Shown in pieces: positions 1 to 5,591 of a DNA stretch of 9,441 bases (positions are counted from its first letter, which is position 1; each line of letters starts with the position of its first letter). Source of the DNA: Streptomyces griseus (GTDB lineage Bacteria > Bacteroidota > Bacteroidia > Chitinophagales > Chitinophagaceae); NCBI GenBank assembly GCA_943323705.2, contig CALPIT020000085.1, positions 1 through 9,441 of the forward strand, given 5' to 3'. The translations under genes and the position numbers were made by a program. The notes under the pieces were generated by a model. The model was not told the DNA's origin. It did not search any database and was given only the letters and a program-made list of their open reading frames with translations.

Positions 1-1
1 A

Positions 2-52
2 GTCTACAACTTGAATGAGTATTTTAAACGGAAGTTAATCAGAAATCGCTAA
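2..52 (+). CDS. Possible C-terminal end of an upstream gene (partial)
   Basis: The frame starting at base 2 is open from the window edge to a TAA at 50-52. It reads VYNLNEYFKRKLIRNR, a basic, amphipathic tail that looks like a plausible protein C-terminus. The other two forward frames close within 18 bases. Sixteen residues are too few to name a family, so this is only a candidate. If real, its stop codon overlaps the promoter-like TAAGTTTG box and lies 22 bases before the next start codon. Confidence 0.3.
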   Translation, partial: VYNLNEYFKRKLIRNR

Positions 53-57
53 GTTTG
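50..57 (+). promoter_or_regulatory. Bacteroidetes-type -7 box (TAAGTTTG)
   Basis: TAAGTTTG matches the Bacteroidetes primary sigma factor -7 consensus TAnnTTTG exactly. It lies 17 bases before the ATG at 75, which would give a leader of about 10 bases. No clear TTG sits at the expected -33 distance; only a T-run at 22-25 is roughly in place. The call rests on one half of the promoter. Confidence 0.4.
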
Positions 58-74
58 AAAGATAAAAATATATC

Positions 75-797
75 ATGTCTCATTCTGAAATCAAATTTCT
101 TCAAGGCCCACAAAGCAGATGGCAGGAATTAACTTTCTCAATTAAAGTGTTGATTGAATTTATTAGAGGTTTTAGAACACTTCATTTCGCAGGTCCTTGT
201 GTTACCGTGTTTGGTTCCGCAAGATTTAAAGAAGACCATGAGTACTACAAAAAAACAAAAGAGCTTTCTGGCGAAATTGCCAAGCTAGGATTTACAATTA
301 TGACAGGTGGAGGTCCTGGAATCATGGAGGCGGCTAATAAAGGCGCTAAAGAAGTAGGAGGTAGGAGTGTAGGTTGTAATATCGTATTGCCATTCGAACA
401 ACATCATAATAACTATCTTGATAAAACAGTAAACATTCGTTATTTCTTTGTGAGAAAAACTTTGTTGATAAAATATTCATACGCTTTTGTAGTTATGCCC
501 GGTGGCTTCGGCACCATGGATGAATATTTTGAAGCGTTAACCCTGATACAAACCAAAATGCTTTTTCAATTCCCGATAATTATTTTCGATACAGCCTATC
601 ATGCAGCGTTGATTGATCACATCGATTTGATGAAACAAAAAGGAACTATCGCTGAAGAAGATTTGAAACTTTGTTTGTTCACCGATTCCATTCCAGAAGC
701 GATTCAGCATCTTAAAATTAATGCGATATCTAAATTTGGACTGAAACCTGAAAAATCTAGGAAGTCTTTTTGGTGGCTTTTTGAAAGAGGGTATTGA
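75..797 (+). CDS. LOG family protein (TIGR00730, putative phosphoribohydrolase)
   Basis: This is a 240-residue Rossmann-fold protein of the LOG family, often misnamed lysine decarboxylase. Characterised members cleave cytokinin riboside 5'-monophosphates or other nucleoside monophosphates into base and ribose 5-phosphate, in the cytosol. The family signatures are plain: VFGSAR near 45-50, GGGPGIMEAANKGA at 78-91, the RK pair at 127-128, and the hallmark PGGFGTMDE at 142-150, which forms the nucleotide and catalytic site. About 40 residues precede the Rossmann core and may form an extra helix. The ATG at 75 follows the A-rich sequence usual for this group of bacteria and a -7 box. The physiological substrate cannot be read from the sequence; in bacteria that do not make cytokinins the role may be nucleotide salvage. 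The reading frame shows no damage. Confidence 0.9.
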   Translation: MSHSEIKFLQGPQSRWQELTFSIKVLIEFIRGFRTLHFAGPCVTVFGSARFKEDHEYYKKTKELSGEIAKLGFTIMTGGGPGIMEAANKGAKEVGGRSVGCNIVLPFEQHHNNYLDKTVNIRYFFVRKTLLIKYSYAFVVMPGGFGTMDEYFEALTLIQTKMLFQFPIIIFDTAYHAALIDHIDLMKQKGTIAEEDLKLCLFTDSIPEAIQHLKINAISKFGLKPEKSRKSFWWLFERGY

Positions 798-824
798 GAA
801 TCTAGAAAATTGATATTAGATTCT
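797..824. repeat. Inverted repeat just after the LOG gene
   Basis: AGAATCTA at 797-804 pairs exactly with TAGATTCT at 817-824, giving an 8-base stem around a 12-base AT-rich loop and starting on the last base of the LOG stop codon. The stem is weak, with two G-C pairs, and no T-run follows. It could be a poor terminator or an RNA 3' end structure, but it does not meet the usual definition of an intrinsic terminator. Confidence 0.35.
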
Positions 825-839
825 GGATTATCGTACAAA

Positions 840-958
840 CTAGCATCCGTTATTCAGTATCCAGCATCCAGTATCCAGCATCCAGCATCTAGTATCCAGC
901 ATCCAGTATCCAGCATCCAGTATCCAGCATCCAGTATCCAGCATCCAATATCCAGCAT
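840..958. repeat. Heptanucleotide tandem array, CCAGYAT x 17
   Basis: Seventeen contiguous 7-base units fill 119 bases without spacers. The consensus is CCAGCAT or CCAGTAT. From 882 to 958 the two forms alternate strictly, so the higher-order unit is the 14-mer CCAGCATCCAGTAT. The first three units (CTAGCAT, CCGTTAT, TCAGTAT) are the most degraded; inside the array only CTAGTAT at 889 and CCAATAT at 945 depart from the consensus. The unit contains no stop codon in any frame, which creates a long but spurious open frame of P-A-S-S-I-Q-H type across it. The array sits between the LOG gene and a small membrane-protein gene, so slippage could change promoter spacing there. Its function is unknown. 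Confidence 0.95.
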
Positions 959-1045
959 CCTCCCTCTAGTCTGTTATTATTATTTTTCTCCTTAATGCAC
1001 AGAACTTTATCTTCAAAGCCGTACTTTTATCCAATAATCAAGCTT

Positions 1046-1282
1046 ATGGGAATGAACGATATTATCGGATGGGTTGCAACTGCTGTAACCATGCTTTCTT
1101 TTCTTTCACACAAGATGCTTTTTCTTCGTGTTGTGAATTTTATCGCTTGCGTGATTTGGATAGTTTATGGAGTGCTCTTGAACATGAATCCGGTTATTGT
1201 AACCAATGCCGTCATTGCTTGCATTCACCTCCATTGGTTTTATAAAAATTTCGAAAAGATTAAAACAAAAACACTTCATTAA
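1046..1282 (+). CDS. Small three-helix membrane protein (YgjV/SemiSWEET-like)
   Basis: The product is about 78 residues and almost entirely hydrophobic. There are three likely membrane helices, roughly at residues 5-20, 26-46 and 49-66, followed by a basic tail ending in KTKTLH. The pattern LRVVNFIACVIWIVYGVLL followed by VIVTNAVIACIHLHWFY resembles small YgjV-type inner-membrane proteins and half-transporters of the SemiSWEET kind, which act as dimers; the substrate is unknown. An upstream ATG at 995 would add 17 polar residues (HRTLSSKPYFYPIIKL), which do not look like part of the fold. I therefore prefer 1046, with 1052 (starting MNDIIGW) almost as likely. A degenerate -7-like TATTTTTC lies at 981-988, directly after the heptamer array. 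The gene is probably co-transcribed with the next small gene, which begins 39 bases later. Confidence 0.7.
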   Translation: MGMNDIIGWVATAVTMLSFLSHKMLFLRVVNFIACVIWIVYGVLLNMNPVIVTNAVIACIHLHWFYKNFEKIKTKTLH

Positions 1283-1321
1283 TGTTGATAATGAAGTTCA
1301 ATAGCGTTTAAAAAATATTTT

Positions 1322-1489
1322 ATGAGTATCTTAAATCAAATAGCAGAATACCTTTATCTTAAAAAGAAAGATCCTAATGCCAAAAATACACAATGGATGA
1401 AATACATGCATGGCATTAATCGGTTGTCAATTTTACTTTTCTTAGTGGCGATGGTGGTTATTGTAGTTAGGTTATTTATAAAAAAGTAG
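1322..1489 (+). CDS. Small single-pass membrane protein, DUF6728-like
   Basis: An ATG at 1322 opens a 55-codon frame ending in TAG at 1487-1489. The product has a polar, basic N-terminal half (LYLKKKDPNAKN near 11-22, then WMKYMHGINR at 25-34) and one membrane helix at about 35-53 ending in the positively charged RLFIKK. The helix with flanking positive charges, the KKKDPNA stretch and the HGINR step before the helix resemble a short Bacteroidetes family of unknown function that I recall as DUF6728; this assignment is from memory. It lies 39 bases after the preceding small membrane gene on the same strand. It ends one base before the convergent lpxB stop codon, so the frame fits neatly between two genes, which supports it being real. 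No function can be given. Confidence 0.65.
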   Translation: MSILNQIAEYLYLKKKDPNAKNTQWMKYMHGINRLSILLFLVAMVVIVVRLFIKK

Positions 1490-1490
1490 A

Positions 1491-2600
1491 TCAGTTCAAT
1501 AGTTTTATAACTGCATTAGCTGCATTTTCTGAGGCATTTCCACCGCTGCTTAATATTTTTTGTAAGTCAGCATAATCATTTTTTATCTGCTCTTTCCTGT
1601 TCGCATCATTCAGAATTAAGTTCAATTCGTTCTTGATATTGGTCAAGTTTAAATCATTTTGGATCAGTTCTTTCACTACTTCTTTATTCATGATGAGATT
1701 CACCAATCCAATAAACTTTATCGTAATTAATCTTTTGGCGATTTGGTAGGAGATGTTGTTTCCCTTGTAGCAAATAATTTCAGGTACACCAAATAATGCC
1801 GTTTCAAGAGTTGCCGTACCACTGGTAACGAGTGCTGCACTCGCATGCATTAAGAGTTCATAGGTTCTGTTAGAAACGGTAGAAACATTATCGTAACCCA
1901 GCATCATGTCATCATAAAAACTATTTTCAAGTCCAGGTGCTTTAGCTACGATAAATTGATACTCAGAAAAATGTTTCGCAACTGAAAGCATAATCGGCAA
2001 CTTCTTTAAAATTTCCTGCTTACGACTACCTGGCAATAATGCGATGATTTTTTTCTCGGTAAATGGGTTGTTGAGGTCTTTATTTTTTTCTTTGAAATTA
2101 TTGACAACTTCAGCTAAAGGGTGACCAACATATTCAACTTCATAATTCCATTTTTTATAAAACTCTTTTTCAAATGGAAGTATGACTAGCATCTTGTCGA
2201 CATTTTTTTTGATGTCATGAACCCTGTTTTCTTTCCATGCCCAAACTTGCGGTGAAATATAGTATACGATTTTGAGTCCTAATTTTTTTGCCCACTTGGC
2301 GATTCTTAAATTGAAGCCGGGGTAGTCAATTAATATGATGACATCGGGTTTAAATTCAATGATGTCTTTTTTACAGAAGGAAATGTTTTTTAAAATAGTA
2401 GGAAGGTTTTTTATCACCTCAGTAAATCCCATAAAGGCAAGTTCGCGGTAATGCTTCACCAACGTAGCTCCTGAGGCTTGCATCAAATCGCCGCCCCAGC
2501 ATTGTATGGTTGCGGTCTGATCTTTTTTATGCAATTCCTTGATCAGGTTGCTGCCATGTAAGTCGCCACTGGCTTCTCCTGAAATGATGTAGTACCTCAT
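1491..2600 (-). CDS. lpxB: Lipid-A-disaccharide synthase LpxB
   Basis: LpxB is a peripheral inner-membrane glycosyltransferase (family GT19). It joins UDP-2,3-diacylglucosamine to lipid X (2,3-diacylglucosamine 1-phosphate) to make the beta-1,6 disaccharide of lipid A, releasing UDP. At 369 residues it is close to the usual 370-390. Motifs run in the right order: SGEASGDLHG at 7-16, IDYPGFN at 91-97, ISPQVWAWK at 115-123, YVGHPL at 157-162, the donor-site LLPGSRKQEI at 188-197 and TSGTATLE at 259-266. The lysine-rich composition fits the AT-rich genome. The start lies 3 bases after the stop of the D-Ala-D-Ala dipeptidase gene, so the two are almost certainly one transcript with possible translational coupling. 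The gene shows that the host makes lipid A and has an outer membrane. Confidence 0.97.
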   Translation of the reverse strand: MRYYIISGEASGDLHGSNLIKELHKKDQTATIQCWGGDLMQASGATLVKHYRELAFMGFTEVIKNLPTILKNISFCKKDIIEFKPDVIILIDYPGFNLRIAKWAKKLGLKIVYYISPQVWAWKENRVHDIKKNVDKMLVILPFEKEFYKKWNYEVEYVGHPLAEVVNNFKEKNKDLNNPFTEKKIIALLPGSRKQEILKKLPIMLSVAKHFSEYQFIVAKAPGLENSFYDDMMLGYDNVSTVSNRTYELLMHASAALVTSGTATLETALFGVPEIICYKGNNISYQIAKRLITIKFIGLVNLIMNKEVVKELIQNDLNLTNIKNELNLILNDANRKEQIKNDYADLQKILSSGGNASENAANAVIKLLN

Positions 2601-2603
2601 AAG

Positions 2604-3338
2604 TTAGTGCACATTTCGTTTTTGTTTGCGCTCAATTTTTATCAGGTCGTCAAATGAAAAATCAAGAATATCGAATTGCCCTTCAGCATAATAATAATGC
2701 CACCATTCTGTAGGGAAAATAGCAAAGCCATTCTCAACCATTAAATTTCGTAGTAGCTTTCTATTGTTTAATACGGCTTCCGGTAATTGTGTGTAGTCTT
2801 GATGTGCGCTATCTGTAAAGTTGTCGTATCCCGTTCCCATATCCAGCTCTTTCCCGTCTTTAAGTGATATGATTGTTAGGTCTATTGCAATGCCTCTATT
2901 GTGGCCACTTCCTTTGGATGGATCTGCAACATATCTGTCGTCATGAATAAGGTCCCACATTTTTAAGGTTACACTATAGGGTCGATAAGCATCCCATATT
3001 TTTAATGAGAGGTTTTCTTTTGCTAATGCATCCTGCACTTTTTTTAAGGCAAGGGCAGCAGGTATTCTTAAATATGTTGTTGTTGTTGGGGGATATAAAA
3101 CAGTATGCATGAAATTATTTGGAGTTGTATAGGCAAGTTCCAATTTAATGTCCGGAATTATTTTTTGTACATCAACCATCATGTTTAACTCAGATAACTT
3201 AACCGCAGCCTTCATTTCTGATGTGTGGTTGAGTACTCTTAAATGGTAAATATTAGGTAAACTATCTGTAGCATTGGCTGTGGACATCTTTACTAAAAAT
3301 AAAAACATCCAAAAATTGATAAAATAATGTCTATTCAT
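2604..3338 (-). CDS. Exported D-Ala-D-Ala dipeptidase, VanX/DdpX type (M15D)
   Basis: This 244-residue zinc peptidase belongs to the VanX/DdpX family, which hydrolyses D-alanyl-D-alanine. VanX removes the dipeptide in glycopeptide-resistant bacteria, while DdpX-type enzymes recycle wall-derived D-Ala. Key residues are in place: WDAYRP at 115-120 with the transition-state arginine R119, SGHNRGIAID at 144-153 with zinc ligands H146 and D153, and EWWH at 211-214 with the catalytic glutamate E211 and third ligand H214. Residues 1 to about 23 (MNRHYFINFWMFLFLVKMSTANA) form a hydrophobic signal peptide, so the enzyme probably works in the periplasm, unlike cytosolic VanX. That favours wall remodelling or D-Ala scavenging over vancomycin resistance. 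No vanH/vanA-type genes are visible. It is the first gene of a pair with lpxB and is divergent from an L,D-transpeptidase gene 47 bases away. Confidence 0.9.
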   Translation of the reverse strand: MNRHYFINFWMFLFLVKMSTANATDSLPNIYHLRVLNHTSEMKAAVKLSELNMMVDVQKIIPDIKLELAYTTPNNFMHTVLYPPTTTTYLRIPAALALKKVQDALAKENLSLKIWDAYRPYSVTLKMWDLIHDDRYVADPSKGSGHNRGIAIDLTIISLKDGKELDMGTGYDNFTDSAHQDYTQLPEAVLNNRKLLRNLMVENGFAIFPTEWWHYYYAEGQFDILDFSFDDLIKIERKQKRNVH

Positions 3339-3385
3339 TAACTTGTATATATTGTTTGAAACTGAACAAGAATATTTCTTCTCCT
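3339..3385. promoter_or_regulatory. Compact divergent promoter region
   Basis: These 47 bases separate the start codons of the dipeptidase and L,D-transpeptidase genes and must carry or overlap promoters for both. Toward the transpeptidase, TATTGTTTG at 3350-3358 is a -7-like box with one extra base in the gap. Short nested inverted repeats occur: CTTGT at 3342-3346 with ACAAG at 3366-3370, TTGTT at 3352-3356 with AACAA at 3365-3369, and GTTT-g-AAAC at 3354-3362. They could form an operator, but short AT-rich repeats like these arise easily by chance. Confidence 0.35.
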
Positions 3386-5086
3386 ATGTATCACAAATGT
3401 AAACGCATTTCATTTAAATTCTTATTGATAGTCGTTTTATTTTCATCTTGTAACAATGGGACTGAAAAAGACAATAAAGAAATCGTAACAGACAAAAATA
3501 CGATGGATGAATATGTGTTGCAGCAAATTCAGTCAAAGCTTGCCATTGCAACTGATGCAGAGGGTAAAATAGATGATAGCCTTACATTGAAATTTTTCAA
3601 TCCTGTAGAGGAATTTTATTATACTCACGATTACGCTCCGGCTTGGTCTGACACAGGGAAATTCTCACCACAAATCAATCAGCTGTTTTCCTATTTGGAT
3701 ACTGCAATTAGAGATGGTTTGTATAAAGAGGATTATCATTATTCTGCATTGCAAAAAATAACAAACTTACTTCAGTATGATAGTATAGCTATGAAAGATG
3801 CTGTATTGTGGGGTAGGGCAGACTTAATGTTAACAGATGCTTTTATGAATATCATTTCTGATATACGTCAGGGTAGATTGATTAGTGATAGTTTGGCTTA
3901 TAAAAACGACACAACAAAATTCAATAATTTTTTCTGCTCACAGCTGAATCGTTTTTTAAAGGAAAAAAATCAGGATACGATAATCAGAAATATTCATCCA
4001 CAAAACAGAGATTATCTTGCATTGCGTGAAACCATTCATACTTTTTTGCAAACCATGGATACTTTCCATTACACGATTCTGAAATATCCATATGTTTTTG
4101 AAAATGAAATTGATTCTATTGACTATTGTAATCAACTAAAACTAAGATTAAGTGAAAGCAATTATGTAAGTCTGGAAAAAGAACTTGATTCGCTGCAACT
4201 GGCTTTGGTTATTTCTAAATATCAAAAAGATAAAAAGCTCATTTCTGATGGAAAGATTTCTAAAAGTTTAATTAAGTCGCTGAACAATACAGACAATGAA
4301 AAATTGAAAAGACTATTTGTGTCTGTTGATAAATGTAAAGAGTTTCCAGACAGTATGCCTCAAAGATATATTTGGGTAAACCTGCCTTCGTTTTATCTTA
4401 AAGTTATAGAGCATGATACCATAACATTGAAATCAAAAATTGTTTGTGGGAAGCCGAGCACGCCAACGCCAGAGATAACCAGTGCCATAAGTGATATGGT
4501 AATTTATCCCACTTGGACAGTTCCAGTGAGTATTATTAAGAAGGAAATGTTACCGGGCTTGAAAAGAAATTCAGCATACCTTGAAAAAAAAGGGCTTAAG
4601 CTTTACGATAAAGACGGAGCCATTGTTGATCCAACTACTATCAACTGGACAAAGTATTCAAAAGGTATTCCTTATAAAATCAAACAGAGTAGTGGTGATA
4701 AAAATGCACTTGGTGTGATCAAATTTAATTTCCTAAATCCATTTGATGTATATCTTCATGATACCAATCAAAGATACTTTTTCAATAACAGCAACAGGGC
4801 ATTAAGTCATGGTTGCGTAAGGGTGCAAAGCTGGAAAGAGCTGGCTTATTTTATTGCTCAAACAGATAGTGCCAATCTTGCTTCGGGTGATTCTTTATCC
4901 TATAATACTGACTCAATAGATACTTGGGTTACTAAAAAACTAAGACACAAAATCACTGTAAAAAACAGAATTCCGCTTTTTATTCGTTATATTAGTTGTG
5001 AAGCAACAAACGGCAAGCTTGTATTTTATGACGACATCTATGATGAAGACAAAAATCTGGCAGATCGCTTCTTTGCCGGCAAATAA
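3386..5086 (+). CDS. YcbB/LdtD-type L,D-transpeptidase lipoprotein
   Basis: The product is an L,D-transpeptidase of 566 residues, close to E. coli YcbB (615). Such enzymes make 3-3 cross-links in peptidoglycan or exchange stem-peptide ends, using a catalytic cysteine. The YkuD domain spans about 327-492 and carries the YLHDT motif (H458) and the catalytic SHGCVRV with H475 and C477. A helical YcbB-type scaffold lies at about 75-235 (FYYTHDYAPAW near its start), and a degenerate peptidoglycan-binding segment (ISKYQKDKKLISDGKISKSL) at about 276-295. The start is placed at the ATG at 3386, because this gives a compact lipoprotein signal peptide with lipobox FSSC and lipidated C22. The frame also extends 10 codons upstream to a TTG at 3356, but those residues would only lengthen the signal peptide. 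It is followed after 5 bases by the RlpA-like gene, probably as one operon. Confidence 0.9.
   Translation: MYHKCKRISFKFLLIVVLFSSCNNGTEKDNKEIVTDKNTMDEYVLQQIQSKLAIATDAEGKIDDSLTLKFFNPVEEFYYTHDYAPAWSDTGKFSPQINQLFSYLDTAIRDGLYKEDYHYSALQKITNLLQYDSIAMKDAVLWGRADLMLTDAFMNIISDIRQGRLISDSLAYKNDTTKFNNFFCSQLNRFLKEKNQDTIIRNIHPQNRDYLALRETIHTFLQTMDTFHYTILKYPYVFENEIDSIDYCNQLKLRLSESNYVSLEKELDSLQLALVISKYQKDKKLISDGKISKSLIKSLNNTDNEKLKRLFVSVDKCKEFPDSMPQRYIWVNLPSFYLKVIEHDTITLKSKIVCGKPSTPTPEITSAISDMVIYPTWTVPVSIIKKEMLPGLKRNSAYLEKKGLKLYDKDGAIVDPTTINWTKYSKGIPYKIKQSSGDKNALGVIKFNFLNPFDVYLHDTNQRYFFNNSNRALSHGCVRVQSWKELAYFIAQTDSANLASGDSLSYNTDSIDTWVTKKLRHKITVKNRIPLFIRYISCEATNGKLVFYDDIYDEDKNLADRFFAGK
3394..3401 (-). promoter_or_regulatory. 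Candidate -7 box for the dipeptidase-lpxB pair
   Basis: Read on the minus strand this is TACATTTG, an exact TAnnTTTG match. It would start transcription near 3388 and give a leader of about 50 bases before the dipeptidase ATG at 3338. It lies inside the first codons of the divergent L,D-transpeptidase gene, because the space between the two start codons is only 47 bases. No TTG is found at the expected -33 distance, so this is tentative. Confidence 0.3.
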
Positions 5087-5091
5087 ATTTT

Positions 5092-5586
5092 ATGAATACA
5101 TATCGCATTCAATTCCTGAAGGCAAAACATTTAATGGCATTGCTTTTTCTCATGTCATTTCATGCGGTGTATGCACAGGCAACGATGGATACTATAGTTT
5201 CTATTGAAAATCAAAAACCCGCAAAAAATACCAAAGCAAAAATTGGACAAGTTAATTATGGTGTGGCGAGTTTTTATGGCAATAAATTTATAGGTAAAAA
5301 AACAGCAAGTGGTGAAATATTCAGTCAGGAAAAATATACTGCAGCTTGTAATATACTCCCTTTGGGAACCTGGATAAGAGTTACGAATGTAAAAAATGGC
5401 AAATCAGTTGTTGTAAAAATCAATGATAGGCTTCATCCCAAAATGAAAAGAATTGTAGATTTAACTATGGTAGCAGCACGTGAATTGGGCTATATATCTA
5501 AAGGGTTGGCTAAAGTGAAAGTGGAAGTTATTGAAAAGCCAAAAAAGAAAACAAAACCTTCGAAGTCCAAAAATAAAAAGAAGTAA
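5092..5586 (+). CDS. Secreted RlpA-like double-psi beta-barrel protein
   Basis: This 164-residue protein has a signal peptide (about 1-28, cut at AVYA-QA), a short linker, an RlpA-like double-psi beta-barrel at about 54-147 and a lysine-rich tail (149-164). RlpA proteins bind peptidoglycan, and in Pseudomonas cleave denuded glycan strands during cell separation. The barrel shows GVASFYGNKFIGKKTASGE, TAACNILPLGTWIRVTN and KINDR. The likely acidic residues are E75 (in ASGE) and D112 (in INDR). The histidine of the canonical TAAH motif is cysteine here (C86). There is no lipobox and no SPOR domain, so it differs from lipoprotein RlpA of Proteobacteria and may bind rather than cut. It starts 5 bases after the L,D-transpeptidase stop codon and is probably co-expressed with it. 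Its own stop lies 5 bases from that of a convergent gene. Confidence 0.88.
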   Translation: MNTYRIQFLKAKHLMALLFLMSFHAVYAQATMDTIVSIENQKPAKNTKAKIGQVNYGVASFYGNKFIGKKTASGEIFSQEKYTAACNILPLGTWIRVTNVKNGKSVVVKINDRLHPKMKRIVDLTMVAARELGYISKGLAKVKVEVIEKPKKKTKPSKSKNKKK

Positions 5587-5591
5587 TGGTG

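Noticed and set aside
840..958. CRISPR array
   Set aside because: The units are 7 bases long and directly adjacent, with no unique spacers and no cas genes nearby.
810..995. A 61-codon open frame across the heptamer array (repeating P-A-S-S-I-Q-H peptides)
   Set aside because: The 7-base unit has no stop codon in any frame, so an open frame is automatic. The start is a TTG and the peptide simply cycles through the repeat.
995..1045. Upstream ATG for the small three-helix membrane protein
   Set aside because: The added 17 residues are polar and do not resemble the fold; starts at 1046 or 1052 give a standard small membrane protein. It cannot be fully excluded.
2604..3338. A vancomycin-resistance (vanHAX-type) locus
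   Set aside because: Only the VanX-like enzyme is present. It carries a signal peptide, the host has an outer membrane, and no D-Ala-D-Lac ligase or dehydrogenase gene is in the window.
4998..5207. A 69-codon forward frame over the end of the L,D-transpeptidase and the start of the RlpA-like gene
   Set aside because: It overlaps two well-supported genes in another frame and its product has no recognisable features.
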